The translations under genes were made by a program, and so were the position numbers. From Klebsiella michiganensis (lineage in GTDB: Bacteria > Pseudomonadota > Gammaproteobacteria > Enterobacterales > Enterobacteriaceae), in NCBI RefSeq assembly GCF_002925905.1, contig NZ_PRDB01000001.1:1116001-1180000 (forward strand): a DNA stretch of 64,000 bases, given 5' to 3'. Below are positions 1 through 15,041 of the stretch, piece after piece (position 1 is the first letter of the stretch; every line of letters starts with the position of its first letter). The notes under the pieces are model-generated. The model was given only the letters and a program-made list of their open reading frames with translations, did no database searches and had not been told where the DNA came from.

Positions 1-756
1 CGGGATATGGATCTGGCCTCTTTTGAGGCCAGCACGGCGGCTGTCGCGCCATGGATGGAGAAGTTTTTCATTATGGGCCACGACACGGCCAATATCACGC
101 CGGAGCAGGTATTGACGATGCTGCGTCCGGTGGGCATGGCGTGCGAGACGGATATGCTGGAGGCTACCGGCGGGGTGAATACCCATCGCGGCGCGATCTT
201 CGCTTTTGGCCTGCTCAGCGCGGCGGCGGGAAGGCTGGTGGCCAGAGGGGAGCCGGTTGAACAGCACCGGGTTTGCGATCGGGTGGCCCGCTTCTGCCGC
301 GGCCTGGTCGGGCGCGAGCTCTCCTCTCCTGAAGGAATGAAGGTCAGTAAAGGCGAAGGGCATTTCCTGCGCTACGGGCTCTCCGGCGCCAGAGGCGAAG
401 CGGAGAGCGGCTTTCGCACCGTGCGCACCCAGGCGATGCCGGTCTTCAATCGCGTTATGGCGGACACCGGCGATACCAATCTGGCGTTACTGCAGACTCT
501 ACTGCACCTGATGGCCTGGAATGACGATACCAATCTGGTGTCGCGCGGCGGGCTGGAAGGGCTCAATTTTGTGCAGCAGCAGGCGCAAAAGCTGCTGTGG
601 GAAGGCGGAGTGCTGACCGATGGCGGGCTGGAGGCGCTGCGCCGGCTGGATGATGAGTTGATTATTCGCCACCTTAGCCCGGGCGGCAGCGCCGACCTGC
701 TGGCGGTCACCTGGTTCCTGTCCGGTTTCCCGGCCGGCGAGCTGTTCCTGCACTAG
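1..756 (+). CDS. citG: Triphosphoribosyl-dephospho-CoA synthase (partial, 5' end missing)
   Basis: This enzyme joins ATP and dephospho-CoA to make the precursor of the citrate lyase prosthetic group, which CitX then attaches to the acyl-carrier subunit CitD. The reading frame is open from the first base, so the true start lies outside the window; about 40 N-terminal residues are missing compared with the usual length of about 290. Family signatures seen are RPVGMACETDMLEAT, GVNTHRGAIF, the GARGEAE stretch and the C-terminal LSPGGSADLLAVTWFL. It is presumably the last gene of a citrate lyase operon (citCDEFG) to the left. The matching CitX, a citrate carrier and their two-component regulators lie about 18 kb to the right, so the citrate locus is split by housekeeping genes. 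Identity is confident; the citG2-type numbering is inference. Confidence 0.92.
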   Translation, partial: RDMDLASFEASTAAVAPWMEKFFIMGHDTANITPEQVLTMLRPVGMACETDMLEATGGVNTHRGAIFAFGLLSAAAGRLVARGEPVEQHRVCDRVARFCRGLVGRELSSPEGMKVSKGEGHFLRYGLSGARGEAESGFRTVRTQAMPVFNRVMADTGDTNLALLQTLLHLMAWNDDTNLVSRGGLEGLNFVQQQAQKLLWEGGVLTDGGLEALRRLDDELIIRHLSPGGSADLLAVTWFLSGFPAGELFLH

Positions 757-984
757 TCGCTGCTTTTCTGTCGCCGTATTCCCCGGATTGGCCATACAGG
801 GCCGGGCCGGGGTTGCGGACTGCGCGCTCCTCGCTCCTCACTACTCCACGGCAAATTCCCGACACAATCTTATAGTTTTTACTGATATCGGCGGCAGTTT
901 GTCATAAATTTCTAATTATCGGTGTTTTTGAGTAGCGGCCCATCAATGAGCTGGTTACTCTGAAAACAATTTACGTAGTGTTAA

Positions 985-1821
<837 letters not shown>

Positions 1822-1874
1822 CGATTATTACCCATCGTGATGTGGTTATTGCTTTCAATAAGTAATTGATTGCA

Positions 1875-1904
1875 AGGGGCAATGTTTTATTGCCCTTTTT
1901 TATT
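1875..1904 (+). terminator. Rho-independent terminator after dapB
   Basis: A stem of AGGGGCAAT and ATTGCCCTT with a short loop is followed by a T-rich tract (TTTTTTATTTTT). It ends dapB before the carAB control region. Confidence 0.85.
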
Positions 1905-2043
1905 TTTGGTGTTTAACCGATTTTTTATCGCCAAGCCTGAAAAATAGTATCTTATCCGCCTTGTTTTTGTTGTTTTATTGTAAATTTTGACCATATGGTC
2001 TACTTTTTCAATCCCTGCCCGGTGATTTTACAAACATCCTCCT

Positions 2044-2059
2044 CCGCAAGCGTTTTCCC
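2044..2059. promoter_or_regulatory. Putative PurR operator upstream of carAB
   Basis: CCGCAAGCGTTTTCCC matches the purine repressor box ACGCAAACGTTTTCNT at most positions. It lies about 100 bases upstream of the P1 promoter, as the known PurR site does in E. coli carAB. Purine control of carbamoyl phosphate synthesis fits. This is inference from motif and position. Confidence 0.65.
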
Positions 2060-2144
2060 GGGCGAGTTAGGTGATCTTTTTGCCCGTTAAGGCAGGTATT
2101 ACTGAATAGTGGCCTGAAACAAGATTAAAAATATCCGCTTTAAG

Positions 2145-2173
2145 TTGACTTTTACCCGCCATCTCTCCAGAAT
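2145..2173 (+). promoter_or_regulatory. carAB promoter P1 (pyrimidine-regulated)
   Basis: TTGACT and CAGAAT are separated by 17 bases, the same elements as the upstream E. coli carAB promoter. The 457-base gap between dapB and carA is filled by this control region: terminator, PurR box, P1, and P2 with arginine boxes. I see no gene in it. Confidence 0.8.
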
Positions 2174-2207
2174 GCCGCCGTTTGCCAAAATTCTGCGGGC
2201 AACAGAT

Positions 2208-2248
2208 TTGCATTGATTCAGATCTACATTATGAATTAATATGCAAAT
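2208..2248 (+). promoter_or_regulatory. carAB promoter P2 with ArgR boxes
   Basis: The segment runs from TTGCATTGATTC to ATGAATTAATATGCAAAT. The second half is a good ArgR box, an imperfect palindrome of TGAAT and ATGCA type. The first half is a weaker box one turn-pair upstream. In E. coli this is the arginine-repressed P2 promoter. Exact hexamers are not assigned. Confidence 0.65.
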
Positions 2249-2278
2249 AAAGTGAGTGGATATTCTCTGGAGGGTGTT

Positions 2279-3427
2279 TTGATTAAGTCAGCGCTATTGG
2301 TTCTGGAAGACGGAACCCAGTTTCACGGTCGGGCCATTGGGGCTACCGGCACGGCGGTTGGGGAAGTCGTTTTCAATACTTCAATGACCGGTTATCAAGA
2401 AATCCTCACTGATCCTTCCTATTCCCGCCAAATCGTCACTCTAACTTATCCCCATATCGGCAACGTCGGCACCAATGCCGCCGATGAAGAATCTTCTCAG
2501 GTACATGCGCAGGGTCTGGTCATTCGCGATCTGCCGCTGATTGCCAGCAACTTCCGCAATACCGAAGACCTCTCTTCTTATCTGAAGCGCCACAATATCG
2601 TGGCGATTGCCGATATCGATACCCGTAAGCTGACCCGCCTGCTGCGCGAAAAAGGCGCGCAGAACGGCTGCATCATCGCCGGCGATAGCCCGGATGCGCA
2701 GCTGGCGCTGGAAAAAGCGAAAGCGTTCCCGGGCCTCAACGGCATGGATCTGGCGAAGGAAGTGACCACCGCAGAAACCTACAGCTGGACGCAGGGGAGC
2801 TGGACGCTGGCGGGCGACCTGCCGGAAGCTAAAGCGGAAAGCGAGCTGCCGTTCCACGTGGTGGCCTACGATTTCGGCGCCAAGCGTAACATCCTGCGCA
2901 TGCTGGTCGATCGCGGCTGCCGTCTGACGGTGGTGCCGGCAAAGACCTCCGCTGAAGAGGTGCTGAAGATGAATCCGGACGGTATCTTCCTGTCCAACGG
3001 TCCCGGCGACCCGGCGCCCTGCGACTACGCTATCGCAGCGATTGAGAAGTTCCTGGAGACCGATATTCCGGTATTCGGTATCTGCCTCGGCCACCAGCTG
3101 CTGGCCCTGGCGAGCGGCGCGAAGACCGTGAAGATGAAGTTCGGCCACCACGGCGGCAACCATCCGGTAAAAGATATTGATAATAACGTGGTGATGATCA
3201 CCGCGCAGAACCACGGCTTTGCGGTGGATGAGGCGTCTATGCCCGCCCATCTGCGCGTGACCCACAAGTCGCTGTTCGACGGCACCCTGCAGGGGATTCA
3301 CCGTACCGATAAACCGGCGTTCAGCTTCCAGGGACATCCGGAGGCGAGCCCCGGCCCGCACGATGCCGCACCGCTGTTCGACCATTTTATCGAATTAATT
3401 GAGCAGTACCGTCAGTCCGCGAAATAA
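2279..3427 (+). CDS. carA: Carbamoyl phosphate synthase small (glutaminase) subunit
   Basis: CarA hydrolyses glutamine and channels ammonia to CarB to make carbamoyl phosphate for pyrimidines and arginine. I chose the TTG start at 2279, giving 382 residues beginning [12 protein letters not shown], because this matches the E. coli protein length and its known UUG start. A strong CTGGAGGG ribosome site lies just upstream. Longer in-frame starts add only leader sequence. The N-terminal CPSase small domain is followed by a class I glutamine amidotransferase domain with the nucleophile motif GICLGHQ (Cys269) and the His/Glu pair in GHPEASPG. carB follows after 18 bases. Confidence 0.98.
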   Translation: MIKSALLVLEDGTQFHGRAIGATGTAVGEVVFNTSMTGYQEILTDPSYSRQIVTLTYPHIGNVGTNAADEESSQVHAQGLVIRDLPLIASNFRNTEDLSSYLKRHNIVAIADIDTRKLTRLLREKGAQNGCIIAGDSPDAQLALEKAKAFPGLNGMDLAKEVTTAETYSWTQGSWTLAGDLPEAKAESELPFHVVAYDFGAKRNILRMLVDRGCRLTVVPAKTSAEEVLKMNPDGIFLSNGPGDPAPCDYAIAAIEKFLETDIPVFGICLGHQLLALASGAKTVKMKFGHHGGNHPVKDIDNNVVMITAQNHGFAVDEASMPAHLRVTHKSLFDGTLQGIHRTDKPAFSFQGHPEASPGPHDAAPLFDHFIELIEQYRQSAK

Positions 3428-3445
3428 TCAGGAGTTAAGAGAGCC

Positions 3446-6670
<3,225 letters not shown>

Positions 6671-6684
6671 TATTATCTGCCAGT

Positions 6685-6724
6685 AAAAGCGCCTCCGGTG
6701 GCCACGCCGGAGGCGCTTTTTTTT
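6685..6724 (+). terminator. Rho-independent terminator after carB
   Basis: A 14-base perfect stem, AAAAGCGCCTCCGG with CCGGAGGCGCTTTT, is followed by T8. It is a strong terminator 15 bases after the carB stop. Confidence 0.95.
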
Positions 6725-6890
6725 GCGTGACGATAAGCCTGGGCGGAATAAAGTGACGCTCCCCGCGGCGCTGAACGTCGAACAAAAACAGGGGGATCGG
6801 CATTAACAGGCCACTTCGGAGAGTTCTGGTTTTCTCTCGCCGGACAGTCAGCTAGCCTAAAGTGGTTAGGGTGATAATGAATATGACTTA

Positions 6891-7035
6891 GAGCCTATCC
6901 CAGTAGGCGTTATTGGCGCAGCCAGTTTGGATACGGACAGCGCGGAGAAACCGGAGCGTACACGTAGTACGTGAGGATTTCGAGCACTGCCCAGGTCCAA
7001 AATGGCAAGTGAAATAGTCCTAATGGGATAGGCTC
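6891..7035. mobile_element. 145-bp MITE-like palindromic repeat
   Basis: The element has 12-base perfect terminal inverted repeats, GAGCCTATCCCA at the left and TGGGATAGGCTC at the right. TTA flanks it on both sides (6888-6890 and 7036-7038), which suggests a 3-bp target duplication. No convincing gene lies inside. Its size, terminal repeats and lack of coding capacity fit a non-autonomous miniature transposon. I recall similar sequences as dispersed repeats in Klebsiella and relatives but cannot verify copy number. It fills most of the 387-base gap between carB and the next gene and ends 22 bases before that gene's start codon. Confidence 0.75.
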
Positions 7036-7057
7036 TTAATAACGGGAGAGAAACACC

Positions 7058-7291
7058 ATGCACAACAAGCCCCTCACCGCTGCTATCTTCGCCGCTGCCG
7101 CACTTTTCACCGTGGCCGGCTGTTCATCTAATCAGTCGCTAAAAACGACCGACGGTAAAACCATTGTCACCGATGGCAAACCGCAGGTGGATGACGACAC
7201 AGGCCTGGTGTCTTACAAAAACGCGGAAACCGGCCGCACCGAGCAGATCAATCGCGATCAGGTTAAGTCCATGGACGAACTGGATAACTAA
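7058..7291 (+). CDS. Small YgdI/YgdR-family (DUF903) lipoprotein
   Basis: The product is 77 residues. It starts with a lipoprotein signal: MHNK, a hydrophobic stretch AAIFAAAALFTV, and the lipobox VAGC with the acylated Cys at residue 22. A compact domain follows (residues about 30-70) with the features TTDGKTIVTDGKPQVDDDTGLVSY and a C-terminal EQINRDQVKSM. These are typical of the YgdI/YgdR lipoproteins, which have an SH3-like fold and no settled function. The residue after Cys is Ser, so outer-membrane sorting is likely. A GGGAG ribosome site precedes the ATG. The gene replaces the cai/fix region found here in E. coli, and its upstream sequence is the MITE-like element. Confidence 0.85.
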   Translation: MHNKPLTAAIFAAAALFTVAGCSSNQSLKTTDGKTIVTDGKPQVDDDTGLVSYKNAETGRTEQINRDQVKSMDELDN

Positions 7292-7440
7292 GCGTTATCC
7301 ACGGCCCCGTACCGCGGGGTCACGCCTGCCTGACCGAGCCTCGCCCTGAACGAGAGATAAATCACACTTATCACTGTAAGCGGTTCGATTAACTGTCTAC
7401 ACTCTTGCTGATTACAACAAGAGCTAACGCAGGCTAATCA

Positions 7441-7974
7441 ATGATCCTCATAATTTATGCGCACCCTTATCCGCAGCACTCGCATGCGAATAAGCGGATG
7501 CTTGAGCAGGCAGGGACGCTTGACGGCGTCGAGATACGCTCTCTCTATCAACTTTACCCCGATTTCAATATCGATATCGCTGCCGAGCAGGCGGCGCTGG
7601 CCCGTGCCGATCTGGTCATCTGGCAGCATCCGATGCAGTGGTACAGCGTGCCGCCGCTGCTCAAGCTGTGGATGGACAAAGTGCTGGCGCACGGCTGGGC
7701 ATACGGGCACAACGGTATCGCGCTGCGCGGTAAATCGCTGATGTGGGCGGTGACCACCGGCGGCGGCGAAAGCCATTTTGATATTGGTTCCTTCCCCGGT
7801 TTCGACGTCCTGGCGCAGCCGCTGCAGGCGACCGCGCTGTATTGCGGCATGAAATGGCTGCCGCCGTTCGCGATGCATTGCACTTTTATCTGCGATGACG
7901 AAACCCTTCAGGCGCAGGCGCGCCACTACCGTCAACGTTTAATCGAATGGCAGGAGGCGCACAATAATGGATAG
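7441..7974 (+). CDS. kefF: Glutathione-regulated potassium efflux ancillary protein KefF
   Basis: KefF is a flavodoxin-fold quinone oxidoreductase (FMN-binding) that binds KefC and is needed for its full activity during electrophile stress. The 177 residues begin [11 protein letters not shown] and include the NAD(P)H dehydrogenase (quinone) family signatures [20 protein letters not shown] (residues about 60-79) and [12 protein letters not shown]. It overlaps kefC by 8 bases, indicating translational coupling of the pair. Confidence 0.96.
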   Translation: MILIIYAHPYPQHSHANKRMLEQAGTLDGVEIRSLYQLYPDFNIDIAAEQAALARADLVIWQHPMQWYSVPPLLKLWMDKVLAHGWAYGHNGIALRGKSLMWAVTTGGGESHFDIGSFPGFDVLAQPLQATALYCGMKWLPPFAMHCTFICDDETLQAQARHYRQRLIEWQEAHNNG

Positions 7975-9832
7975 CCATACGCTGATACAGGCGCTCATCT
8001 ATTTAGGATCCGCCGCGCTGATCGTGCCGATTGCCGTACGCCTTGGGCTGGGGTCGGTGCTCGGCTACTTAATTGCCGGCTGTATTATTGGCCCGTGGGG
8101 GCTGCGGCTGGTCACCGACGCCGAGTCGATTCTGCACTTTGCGGAAATCGGCGTGGTGCTGATGCTTTTCGTTATCGGTCTTGAGCTCGATCCCCAGCGG
8201 CTGTGGAAACTGCGCGCCTCGGTGTTCGGCGGCGGGGCGCTGCAGATGGTCGTCTGCGGCGTGCTGATTGGCCTGTTCTGCATGTCGCTGGGTCTGCGCT
8301 GGCAGGTTGCCGAGCTGATTGGTATGACCCTGGCGCTCTCCTCAACGGCGATCGCTATGCAGGCGATGAACGAACGTAACCTGACGGTTACCCAGCTGGG
8401 CCGCAGCGCCTTTGCGGTGCTGCTGTTCCAGGATATCGCGGCCATTCCTCTGGTGGCGATGATCCCGCTGCTGGCGGCGAGCGGCGGCTCGACGACGCTG
8501 GGCGCGTTTGCGCTCTCGGCCCTGAAAGTGGCGGGCGCGCTGGCGCTGGTGGTGGCGCTCGGACGCTATCTGACCCGGCCGATGCTGCGTTTTGTCGCGC
8601 GCTCCGGCCTGCGTGAAGTCTTCAGCGCCGTGGCGCTGTTCCTGGTGTTTGGCTTCGGGCTGCTGCTGGAAGAGGTCGGGCTGTCGATGGCGATGGGGGC
8701 CTTCCTCGCCGGCGTGCTGCTGGCGAGCTCGGAGTACCGCCACGCCCTGGAGAGCGATATTGAACCGTTTAAGGGCCTGCTGCTGGGGCTGTTTTTTATC
8801 GGCGTCGGGATGTCTATCGACTTCGGTACCCTGGTGACGCATCCGCTGCGGATCCTGATTCTGCTGGTGGGATTCCTGGTCATTAAATCCCTGATGCTGT
8901 GGCTGATCGCCCGGCCGTTAGGCGTTCCGCGCGCCCAGCGCCGCTGGTTTGCGGTGCTGCTGGGGCAGGGGAGCGAATTCGCCTTTGTGGTCTTCGGCGC
9001 GGCGCAGATGGCCGATGTCCTGGACGGCGAATGGGCGAAGGCGCTGACCCTCGCGGTGGCGCTATCAATGGCGGCCACGCCAATCCTGCTGGTGCTGCTG
9101 ACCCGCCTGGAGAAATCCGCCAGCGGCCAGGAGCGCGAAGCCGATGAAATTGACGAAGAGCAGCCGCGGGTGATTATCGCCGGCTTTGGCCGTTACGGGC
9201 AGATCGCCGGCCGCGTACTGCTCTCCAGCGGGGTGAAGATGGTCATTCTCGATCACGATCCTGACCACGTCGACACCCTGCGTAAATTTGATATGAAGGT
9301 GTTCTACGGCGATGCGACGCGGGTGGACCTGCTGGAGTCGGCGGGGGCGGAAAAGGCGGAAGTGCTGATTAACGCCATCGACGATCCGCAGACGAACCTG
9401 CAGCTGGCGGAGCTGGCAAAAGAGCATTTCCCGCATCTGCAGATCATCTCCCGCGCCCGCGATGTCGATCATTACATCAAGCTGCGCCAGGCCGGGGTCG
9501 AAGCGCCGGAGCGTGAAACCTTCGAAGCGGCGCTGAAGTCCGGACGCATGACGCTGGAGGCGCTGGGCCTGGGCGCCTACGAGGCCCGCGAACGGGCCGA
9601 TCTGTTCCGCCGTTTCAATCTGCAAATGGTGGAAGAGATGGTGGCGATGGCGGAAAACGACGCGGCTTCCCGGGTGGCGGTATTCAAGCGCACCAGCGAT
9701 ATGCTGACCGGCATTATCAACGAAGACCGCAATCATTTATCGCTGGTTCAGCGTCACGGCTGGCAAGGAACGGAAGAGGGACGGCATACCGGTGACATCG
9801 CCGATGAGCCGCAAAATAAGCCCTCGGCATAA
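7967..9832 (+). CDS. kefC: Glutathione-regulated potassium/proton antiporter KefC
   Basis: KefC extrudes K+ and acidifies the cytoplasm when glutathione adducts form. The 621-residue protein has an N-terminal monovalent cation:proton antiporter-2 membrane domain (about residues 1-380, many hydrophobic segments, with the family stretch [13 protein letters not shown]). An RCK/KTN domain follows, with the Rossmann motif [17 protein letters not shown] near residue 400 and an acidic pocket [11 protein letters not shown]; this is where glutathione conjugates and NADH bind. The length is within one residue of E. coli KefC. It forms an operon with kefF. Confidence 0.97.
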   Translation: MDSHTLIQALIYLGSAALIVPIAVRLGLGSVLGYLIAGCIIGPWGLRLVTDAESILHFAEIGVVLMLFVIGLELDPQRLWKLRASVFGGGALQMVVCGVLIGLFCMSLGLRWQVAELIGMTLALSSTAIAMQAMNERNLTVTQLGRSAFAVLLFQDIAAIPLVAMIPLLAASGGSTTLGAFALSALKVAGALALVVALGRYLTRPMLRFVARSGLREVFSAVALFLVFGFGLLLEEVGLSMAMGAFLAGVLLASSEYRHALESDIEPFKGLLLGLFFIGVGMSIDFGTLVTHPLRILILLVGFLVIKSLMLWLIARPLGVPRAQRRWFAVLLGQGSEFAFVVFGAAQMADVLDGEWAKALTLAVALSMAATPILLVLLTRLEKSASGQEREADEIDEEQPRVIIAGFGRYGQIAGRVLLSSGVKMVILDHDPDHVDTLRKFDMKVFYGDATRVDLLESAGAEKAEVLINAIDDPQTNLQLAELAKEHFPHLQIISRARDVDHYIKLRQAGVEAPERETFEAALKSGRMTLEALGLGAYEARERADLFRRFNLQMVEEMVAMAENDAASRVAVFKRTSDMLTGIINEDRNHLSLVQRHGWQGTEEGRHTGDIADEPQNKPSA

Positions 9833-9896
9833 GGGAGAATTCAGGGTGTTACGTTAGCTTTACAAGTAACATTTTGTTTTCAATTTAAATCCTGCC

Positions 9897-9930
9897 TGGC
9901 GGCTCACGGGGCTTACGTGGGCTCGCCAGC
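9897..9930. repeat. Imperfect inverted repeat between kefC and folA
   Basis: CTGGCGGCTCACG pairs imperfectly with CGTGGGCTCGCCAG around a short loop. There is no T-tract for a clear terminator. It could be a degenerate REP-like element. A weaker hairpin, TGTTAC...GTAACA followed by TTTTGTTTT, at 9847-9880 may terminate kefC. Confidence 0.4.
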
Positions 9931-9968
9931 AAATCTTAAAATTTTCTGATTCTTTACTCTTCGCCCAG

Positions 9969-10509
<541 letters not shown>

Positions 10510-10515
10510 GGTTTT

Positions 10516-10540
10516 CCCCGGTGACGTTCGCTCACCGGGG
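10516..10540. repeat. Hairpin between convergent folA and apaH
   Basis: CCCCGGTGA and TCACCGGGG form a 9-base perfect stem with a CGTTCGC loop in the 40-base gap between the two stop codons. There is no T-run on either side. It may still act as a bidirectional transcription barrier or protect 3' ends. Confidence 0.6.
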
Positions 10541-10549
10541 TGACTCTCT

Positions 10550-11398
10550 TCAGGAGGCGATCGCCTCGCCTTCATCAAGATTGCTCTGCCGGTTCGATCG
10601 CTGCGTGAAGTACGTTTTATCTTCCCAGCGCAGGCAGGTCAGATCGCCGCCCCAGCAGCAGCCGGTATCCAGCGCGTAAATCCCTTCCGGCGTGCCTTTC
10701 CCTTCCAGCGAAGCCCAATGACCGAAGGCAATGCTGTACTCGCTGGCCACCGGCCCGGGAATAGCAAACCACGGCTTGAGCGGCGCGGGCGCGTTTTCCG
10801 GCGCCTCCTTGGCGTACATATCCAGCTGCCCGTTCGGGAAGCAGTAGCGCATGCGGGTAAAGGCGTTGGAGATAAAGCGCAGGCGCGCCAGGCCGCTGAG
10901 TTCGTTGCTCCAGTTGTTCGGCATATCGCCGTACATCGCATCAAGGAAGAACGGATAGGAGTCGCTGGCAAGTACGGCTTCCACATCGCGGGCGCACTGT
11001 TTGGCGGTTTCCAGATCCCACTGCGGGGTGATCCCGGCATGGGCCATGACCAGCTTTTTCTCTTCATCGATTTGCATCATCGGCTGACGACGCAGCCAGT
11101 TGAGCAGATCGTCGGCGTCCGGCGCCTCAAGCAGCGATTTCAGCCGATCCTTGGGTTTATTGCGGCTAATGCCCGCAAAGACCGCCAGCAGGTGCAGGTC
11201 ATGATTGCCCAGGACGAGGCGTACGCTATCGCCAAGCTGTTTCACGAAACGCAGTACTTCGAGCGAACCGGGACCGCGCGCGACCAGGTCGCCCGTGAGC
11301 CACAGCGTATCAGTCTCAGGGTTAAACTCCACCTGCTCTAATAATGCGATCAGTTCATCGTAGCAACCGTGAACGTCGCCAATAAGGTATGTAGACAT
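10550..11398 (-). CDS. apaH: Bis(5'-nucleosyl)-tetraphosphatase, symmetrical
   Basis: ApaH hydrolyses Ap4A to two ADP and also removes Np4 caps from RNA 5' ends. The 282-residue protein is a calcineurin-like metallophosphoesterase. Metal ligands are visible in order: [10 protein letters not shown] (residues 7-16), the GDLVARGP stretch (about 36-43) and GNHDLHLLA (about 64-72). It is the last gene of the lptD-surA-pdxA-rsmA-apaG-apaH operon, 3 bases after apaG. Confidence 0.97.
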   Translation of the reverse strand: MSTYLIGDVHGCYDELIALLEQVEFNPETDTLWLTGDLVARGPGSLEVLRFVKQLGDSVRLVLGNHDLHLLAVFAGISRNKPKDRLKSLLEAPDADDLLNWLRRQPMMQIDEEKKLVMAHAGITPQWDLETAKQCARDVEAVLASDSYPFFLDAMYGDMPNNWSNELSGLARLRFISNAFTRMRYCFPNGQLDMYAKEAPENAPAPLKPWFAIPGPVASEYSIAFGHWASLEGKGTPEGIYALDTGCCWGGDLTCLRWEDKTYFTQRSNRQSNLDEGEAIAS

Positions 11399-11401
11399 GT
11401 T

Positions 11402-11779
11402 TTAATGGATGAGAGTGGGTACTGCGAGACGGAAAACAGGGATTTCGATGGTGAACGGCGCGCCGTTCACATCGATCATCGCATAATGTCCCTGCATGGT
11501 GCCCAGCGGCGTTTCAATGACCGCGCCGCTGGTATATTGATATTCGCCGCCGGCCGGAATATGCGGCTGCTCGCCGACCACGCCTTCACCCTGGACTTCG
11601 GTCTCACGACCGTGGCCGTTGGTGATAAGCCAGTAGCGGCCAAGAAGCTGAACCTGCGTCCGCCCCAGATTGCGAATGGTCACGGTATAAGCGAAGACGT
11701 AGCGCTCTTCTTGCGGAGAAGATTGCGATTCGATGTAGACGCTTTGCACCTGTACACAAACTCGGGGCGAATTAATCAT
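11402..11779 (-). CDS. apaG: ApaG domain protein
   Basis: This is a 125-residue protein made of a single ApaG (DUF525) immunoglobulin-like beta-sandwich, as in E. coli. Seen features are the N-terminal [11 protein letters not shown] strand, the [25 protein letters not shown] core and the [14 protein letters not shown] segment. The family is linked to cobalt and magnesium phenotypes, and the same domain occurs in eukaryotic F-box proteins, but the biochemical role is unsettled. Only 2 bases separate it from rsmA and 3 from apaH. Confidence 0.95.
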   Translation of the reverse strand: MINSPRVCVQVQSVYIESQSSPQEERYVFAYTVTIRNLGRTQVQLLGRYWLITNGHGRETEVQGEGVVGEQPHIPAGGEYQYTSGAVIETPLGTMQGHYAMIDVNGAPFTIEIPVFRLAVPTLIH

Positions 11780-11781
11780 GG

Positions 11782-12603
11782 TTAGCTCTCCTTGGTGGGC
11801 GCGTTCTCAGATAACCAGTTAGCTAGCTGACAGTACTGCGCTACGGAAATATTCTCTGCGCGCTTCGCCGGATCGATGCCCAGTTCGGTCAGAACCTCAA
11901 CGCTGAACAGGTTGCCGAGACTGTTGCGGATCGTTTTCCGACGCTGGTTAAAGGCTTCCGTCGTGATACGGCTCAGTACGCGCACTTCTTTCACCGGATG
12001 CGGCAGCGTGCGGTAAGGCACCAGACGCACCACGGCGGAATCGACTTTAGGCGGCGGCGTAAAGGCGCTCGGCGGAACTTCAAGCACCGGAATGATCTGG
12101 CAGTAGTACTGCGCCATTACGCTTAACCGACCATACGCCTTACTGTTCGGCCCGGCAACCAGGCGATTGACGACCTCTTTTTGCAGCATAAAGTGCATAT
12201 CGGCAATGGCATCAGTATAGCTGAACAGATGGAACATCAGCGGGGTCGAGATGTTGTACGGCAGGTTGCCGAATACGCGCAGCGGCTGGCCCATGCTCTG
12301 CGACAGCTCGCCGAAGTTCATGGTCATCGCGTCCTGCTGATAAATCGTCAGCTTAGGTCCGAGGAACGGATGCGTCTGCAGACGAGCGGCCAGGTCGCGG
12401 TCCAGCTCGATAACGGTGAGCTGGTCGAGGCGTTCACCGACCGGTTCGGTCAGCGCGGCGAGGCCGGGGCCGATTTCAACAATCGCCTGGCCTTTTTGTG
12501 GATTGATGGCCGAGACAATGCTGTCGATCACAAACTGATCGTTGAGAAAGTTTTGCCCGAAGCGTTTACGGGCTAAGTGGCCCTGATGGACTCGATTATT
12601 CAT
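11782..12603 (-). CDS. rsmA: 16S rRNA (adenine1518-N6/adenine1519-N6)-dimethyltransferase
   Basis: RsmA (KsgA) dimethylates two adjacent adenines in the 3' terminal helix of 16S rRNA late in 30S assembly; its loss gives kasugamycin resistance. The 273-residue protein has the SAM-binding motif [13 protein letters not shown] (near residue 43) and the catalytic FGNLPYNIS motif (near 111), preceded by the typical [12 protein letters not shown] start. Its start codon overlaps the pdxA stop by 4 bases (ATGA-type junction). Confidence 0.98.
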   Translation of the reverse strand: MNNRVHQGHLARKRFGQNFLNDQFVIDSIVSAINPQKGQAIVEIGPGLAALTEPVGERLDQLTVIELDRDLAARLQTHPFLGPKLTIYQQDAMTMNFGELSQSMGQPLRVFGNLPYNISTPLMFHLFSYTDAIADMHFMLQKEVVNRLVAGPNSKAYGRLSVMAQYYCQIIPVLEVPPSAFTPPPKVDSAVVRLVPYRTLPHPVKEVRVLSRITTEAFNQRRKTIRNSLGNLFSVEVLTELGIDPAKRAENISVAQYCQLANWLSENAPTKES

Positions 12604-13589
12604 TGAGTATTAACAATCATTTTAATGGCGAGATTAAGCGCCGTGATAAAACTGCCGACTTCCGCTTTCCCCTGGCCCGCAAGTTCAAGCGCGGTGCCGT
12701 GGTCAACGGAAGTGCGAATAAATGGTAAACCGAGCGTAATGTTCACGCCGCGGCCAAAGCCCTGGTATTTTAGCACGGGCAGGCCCTGATCGTGATACAT
12801 CGCGAGTACCGCATCGGCATGGTCGAGGTATTTCGGCTGAAACAGGGTATCCGCCGGCAGCGGGCCGCTGAGATTCATCCCCTTCGCGCGCATCTCTTCG
12901 AGCACCGGAATGATGGTATCGATCTCTTCCGTCCCCATATGGCCGCCTTCGCCCGCGTGCGGGTTCAGGCCGCAAACCAGCACGTGCGGGTTGCTGATAC
13001 CAAATTTGGTGCGCAGATCGTGATCCAGGATAGTGATGATTTCCCGCAGCAGCTCTGGGGTAATCGCATCGCTTATCGCTTTTAGCGGCAGGTGAGTGGT
13101 CACCAGCGCCACGCGCAGCGCTTCGGTCGCCAGCATCATCACCACTTTACTGGCCTGCGAGCGCTCTTCAAAGAACTCGGTATGACCGGTAAAGGCGATC
13201 CCCGCATCGTTAATAATGCCCTTGTGCACCGGCCCGGTAATCAGCGCGGCGAATTCGCCGTTCAGACAGCCATCGCAGGCGCGGGCCAGCGTTTCTACCA
13301 CGTAGCTGCCGTTGCTGGCGTTGAGCACGCCCGGTTCAACCGGCGCGTTGAGCGCGACGGGGAGAAGGGTCAGGGTGCCTGCACGCTGGGGCGTAGCGGG
13401 AGCGGTGGGGTTGTATGGCAGAAGCGATAAAGGAAGACCGAGCAGGTTCGCCCGGTCAGACAGCAGAGCGCCATCGGCGCAGATCACCAGCTCTACCGGC
13501 CAGTCGCGCTGCGCAAGCTGCACAACGAGGTCGGGGCCAATCCCGGCGGGTTCACCGGGAGTGATAACAACTCGATTCATACACGTCAT
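12600..13589 (-). CDS. pdxA: 4-hydroxythreonine-4-phosphate dehydrogenase
   Basis: PdxA oxidises 4-phosphohydroxythreonine with NAD+ in pyridoxal phosphate synthesis. The 329-residue protein matches E. coli in length. It begins [21 protein letters not shown], and the internal ATG four codons in is an alternative start. Metal-binding histidines sit in [19 protein letters not shown] and [13 protein letters not shown] gap of 112 bases separates it from surA, and it overlaps rsmA by 4 bases. Confidence 0.97.
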   Translation of the reverse strand: MTCMNRVVITPGEPAGIGPDLVVQLAQRDWPVELVICADGALLSDRANLLGLPLSLLPYNPTAPATPQRAGTLTLLPVALNAPVEPGVLNASNGSYVVETLARACDGCLNGEFAALITGPVHKGIINDAGIAFTGHTEFFEERSQASKVVMMLATEALRVALVTTHLPLKAISDAITPELLREIITILDHDLRTKFGISNPHVLVCGLNPHAGEGGHMGTEEIDTIIPVLEEMRAKGMNLSGPLPADTLFQPKYLDHADAVLAMYHDQGLPVLKYQGFGRGVNITLGLPFIRTSVDHGTALELAGQGKAEVGSFITALNLAIKMIVNTQ

Positions 13590-13701
13590 CCTTCAGGCGG
13601 TCTCTTACTGGCTGCGCTTCGTCGCCCCCGTCAGAGACCGGGGCGATTTGCTCAGCCGCCTCGATACACCCTGAGCGATGTTGTGTATGAGGCTAATGCA
13701 A

Positions 13702-14988
13702 TTAGTTGCTCAGAACCTTTACGTAGGCGCTGGCGCGCTGTTCCTGCATCCAGGTCGCCGCTTCCTCAGAGAACTTACGGTTCATCAGCATGCGGTAAGC
13801 GCGATCTTTCTGCGCGGCGTCGGTTCTGTCGACGTTGCGGGTATCCAGCAGCTCAATCAGGTGCCAGCCGAAGGAGGAGTGAACCGGAGCGCTGGTCTGG
13901 CCTTTATTGAGGCGCAGAATGGCGTCGCGGAAGGCCGGATCGAAGATATCCGGCGTCGCCCAACCTAAATCACCGCCCTGGTTGGCAGAGCCCGGATCTT
14001 CAGAGAACTCTTTTGCCGCTTTGGCAAAGGTGGTTTTTCCACTCTTAATATCAGCTGCGATCTGCTCCAGCTTCGCCCGAGCCTGATCGTCGTTCATGAT
14101 CGGCGACGGTTTCAGCAGGATATGGCGAGCGTGAACTTCGGTCACGGAGATGTTCTGGCTGCCGCCGCGCATATCGTTAATTTTCAGGATATGGAAGCCC
14201 ACGCCGGAACGTATCGGGCCGACGATATCGCCTTTTTTCGCGGTGCTCAGCGCCTGGGCGAAGATGCCCGGCAGTTCCTGAATCCGGCCCCAGCCCATCT
14301 GGCCGCCTTTCAGCGCCTGCTGGTCGGCAGAGTAGGTGATAGCCAGTTTGCCAAAGTCCGCGCCGCTGCGCGCCTGCTGAACCACTGAATTGGCCTGATC
14401 CTGAGCCTCTGCCACCTGCTCGGACGTTGGGTTTTCCGGCAGCGGGATCAGAATGTGGCTGAGATTCAGCTCGGTGCTGGCGTCGTTCTGATCGCCAATC
14501 TGTTTGGCCAGGGTTTCAACTTCCTGCGGCAGAACGGTGATACGACGACGGACTTCGTTGTTACGTACTTCCGAAATCAGCATCTCTTTACGAATCTGAT
14601 TACGGTAGGTGCTGTAGTTGATACCGTCATAGGCCAGACGGCTGCGCATCTGATCCATGGTCATGTTGTTTTGTTTGGCGATGTTGGCGATGGCCTGGTC
14701 GAGCTGATCGTCAGAGATCTTCACGCCCATTTTCTGGCCCATCTGCAGGACAATCTGGTCCATGATCAGACGCTCAAGGATCTGATGACGCAGGGTGGCG
14801 TCATCCGGCAGCTGCTGCCCGGCCTGGCCGGCGTTCAGTTTTACCGATTGCATCAAGCCATCGACGTCGCTTTCAAGAACAACGCCATTATTGACGACAG
14901 CCGCTACTTTATCGACAACCTGTGGGGCAGCGAAACTGGTATTCGCGATCATGGCGATACCGAGAAGCAGCGTTTTCCAGTTCTTCAT
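13702..14988 (-). CDS. surA: Periplasmic chaperone and peptidyl-prolyl isomerase SurA
   Basis: SurA escorts unfolded outer-membrane proteins, including LptD encoded just upstream, across the periplasm. The 428 residues start with a Sec signal peptide, [20 protein letters not shown], cleaved before APQVVDKV. An N-terminal chaperone domain follows, then two parvulin domains (about residues 170-270 with [11 protein letters not shown], and 280-385 with [12 protein letters not shown]), then the C-terminal helix that packs on the N domain. It lies 53 bases downstream of lptD in the same operon. Confidence 0.98.
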   Translation of the reverse strand: MKNWKTLLLGIAMIANTSFAAPQVVDKVAAVVNNGVVLESDVDGLMQSVKLNAGQAGQQLPDDATLRHQILERLIMDQIVLQMGQKMGVKISDDQLDQAIANIAKQNNMTMDQMRSRLAYDGINYSTYRNQIRKEMLISEVRNNEVRRRITVLPQEVETLAKQIGDQNDASTELNLSHILIPLPENPTSEQVAEAQDQANSVVQQARSGADFGKLAITYSADQQALKGGQMGWGRIQELPGIFAQALSTAKKGDIVGPIRSGVGFHILKINDMRGGSQNISVTEVHARHILLKPSPIMNDDQARAKLEQIAADIKSGKTTFAKAAKEFSEDPGSANQGGDLGWATPDIFDPAFRDAILRLNKGQTSAPVHSSFGWHLIELLDTRNVDRTDAAQKDRAYRMLMNRKFSEEAATWMQEQRASAYVKVLSN

Positions 14989-15041
14989 ACTTTTTCCATT
15001 TCAATTAACCGCAATTGCGGATTACGTGTAAACCAGCCACA

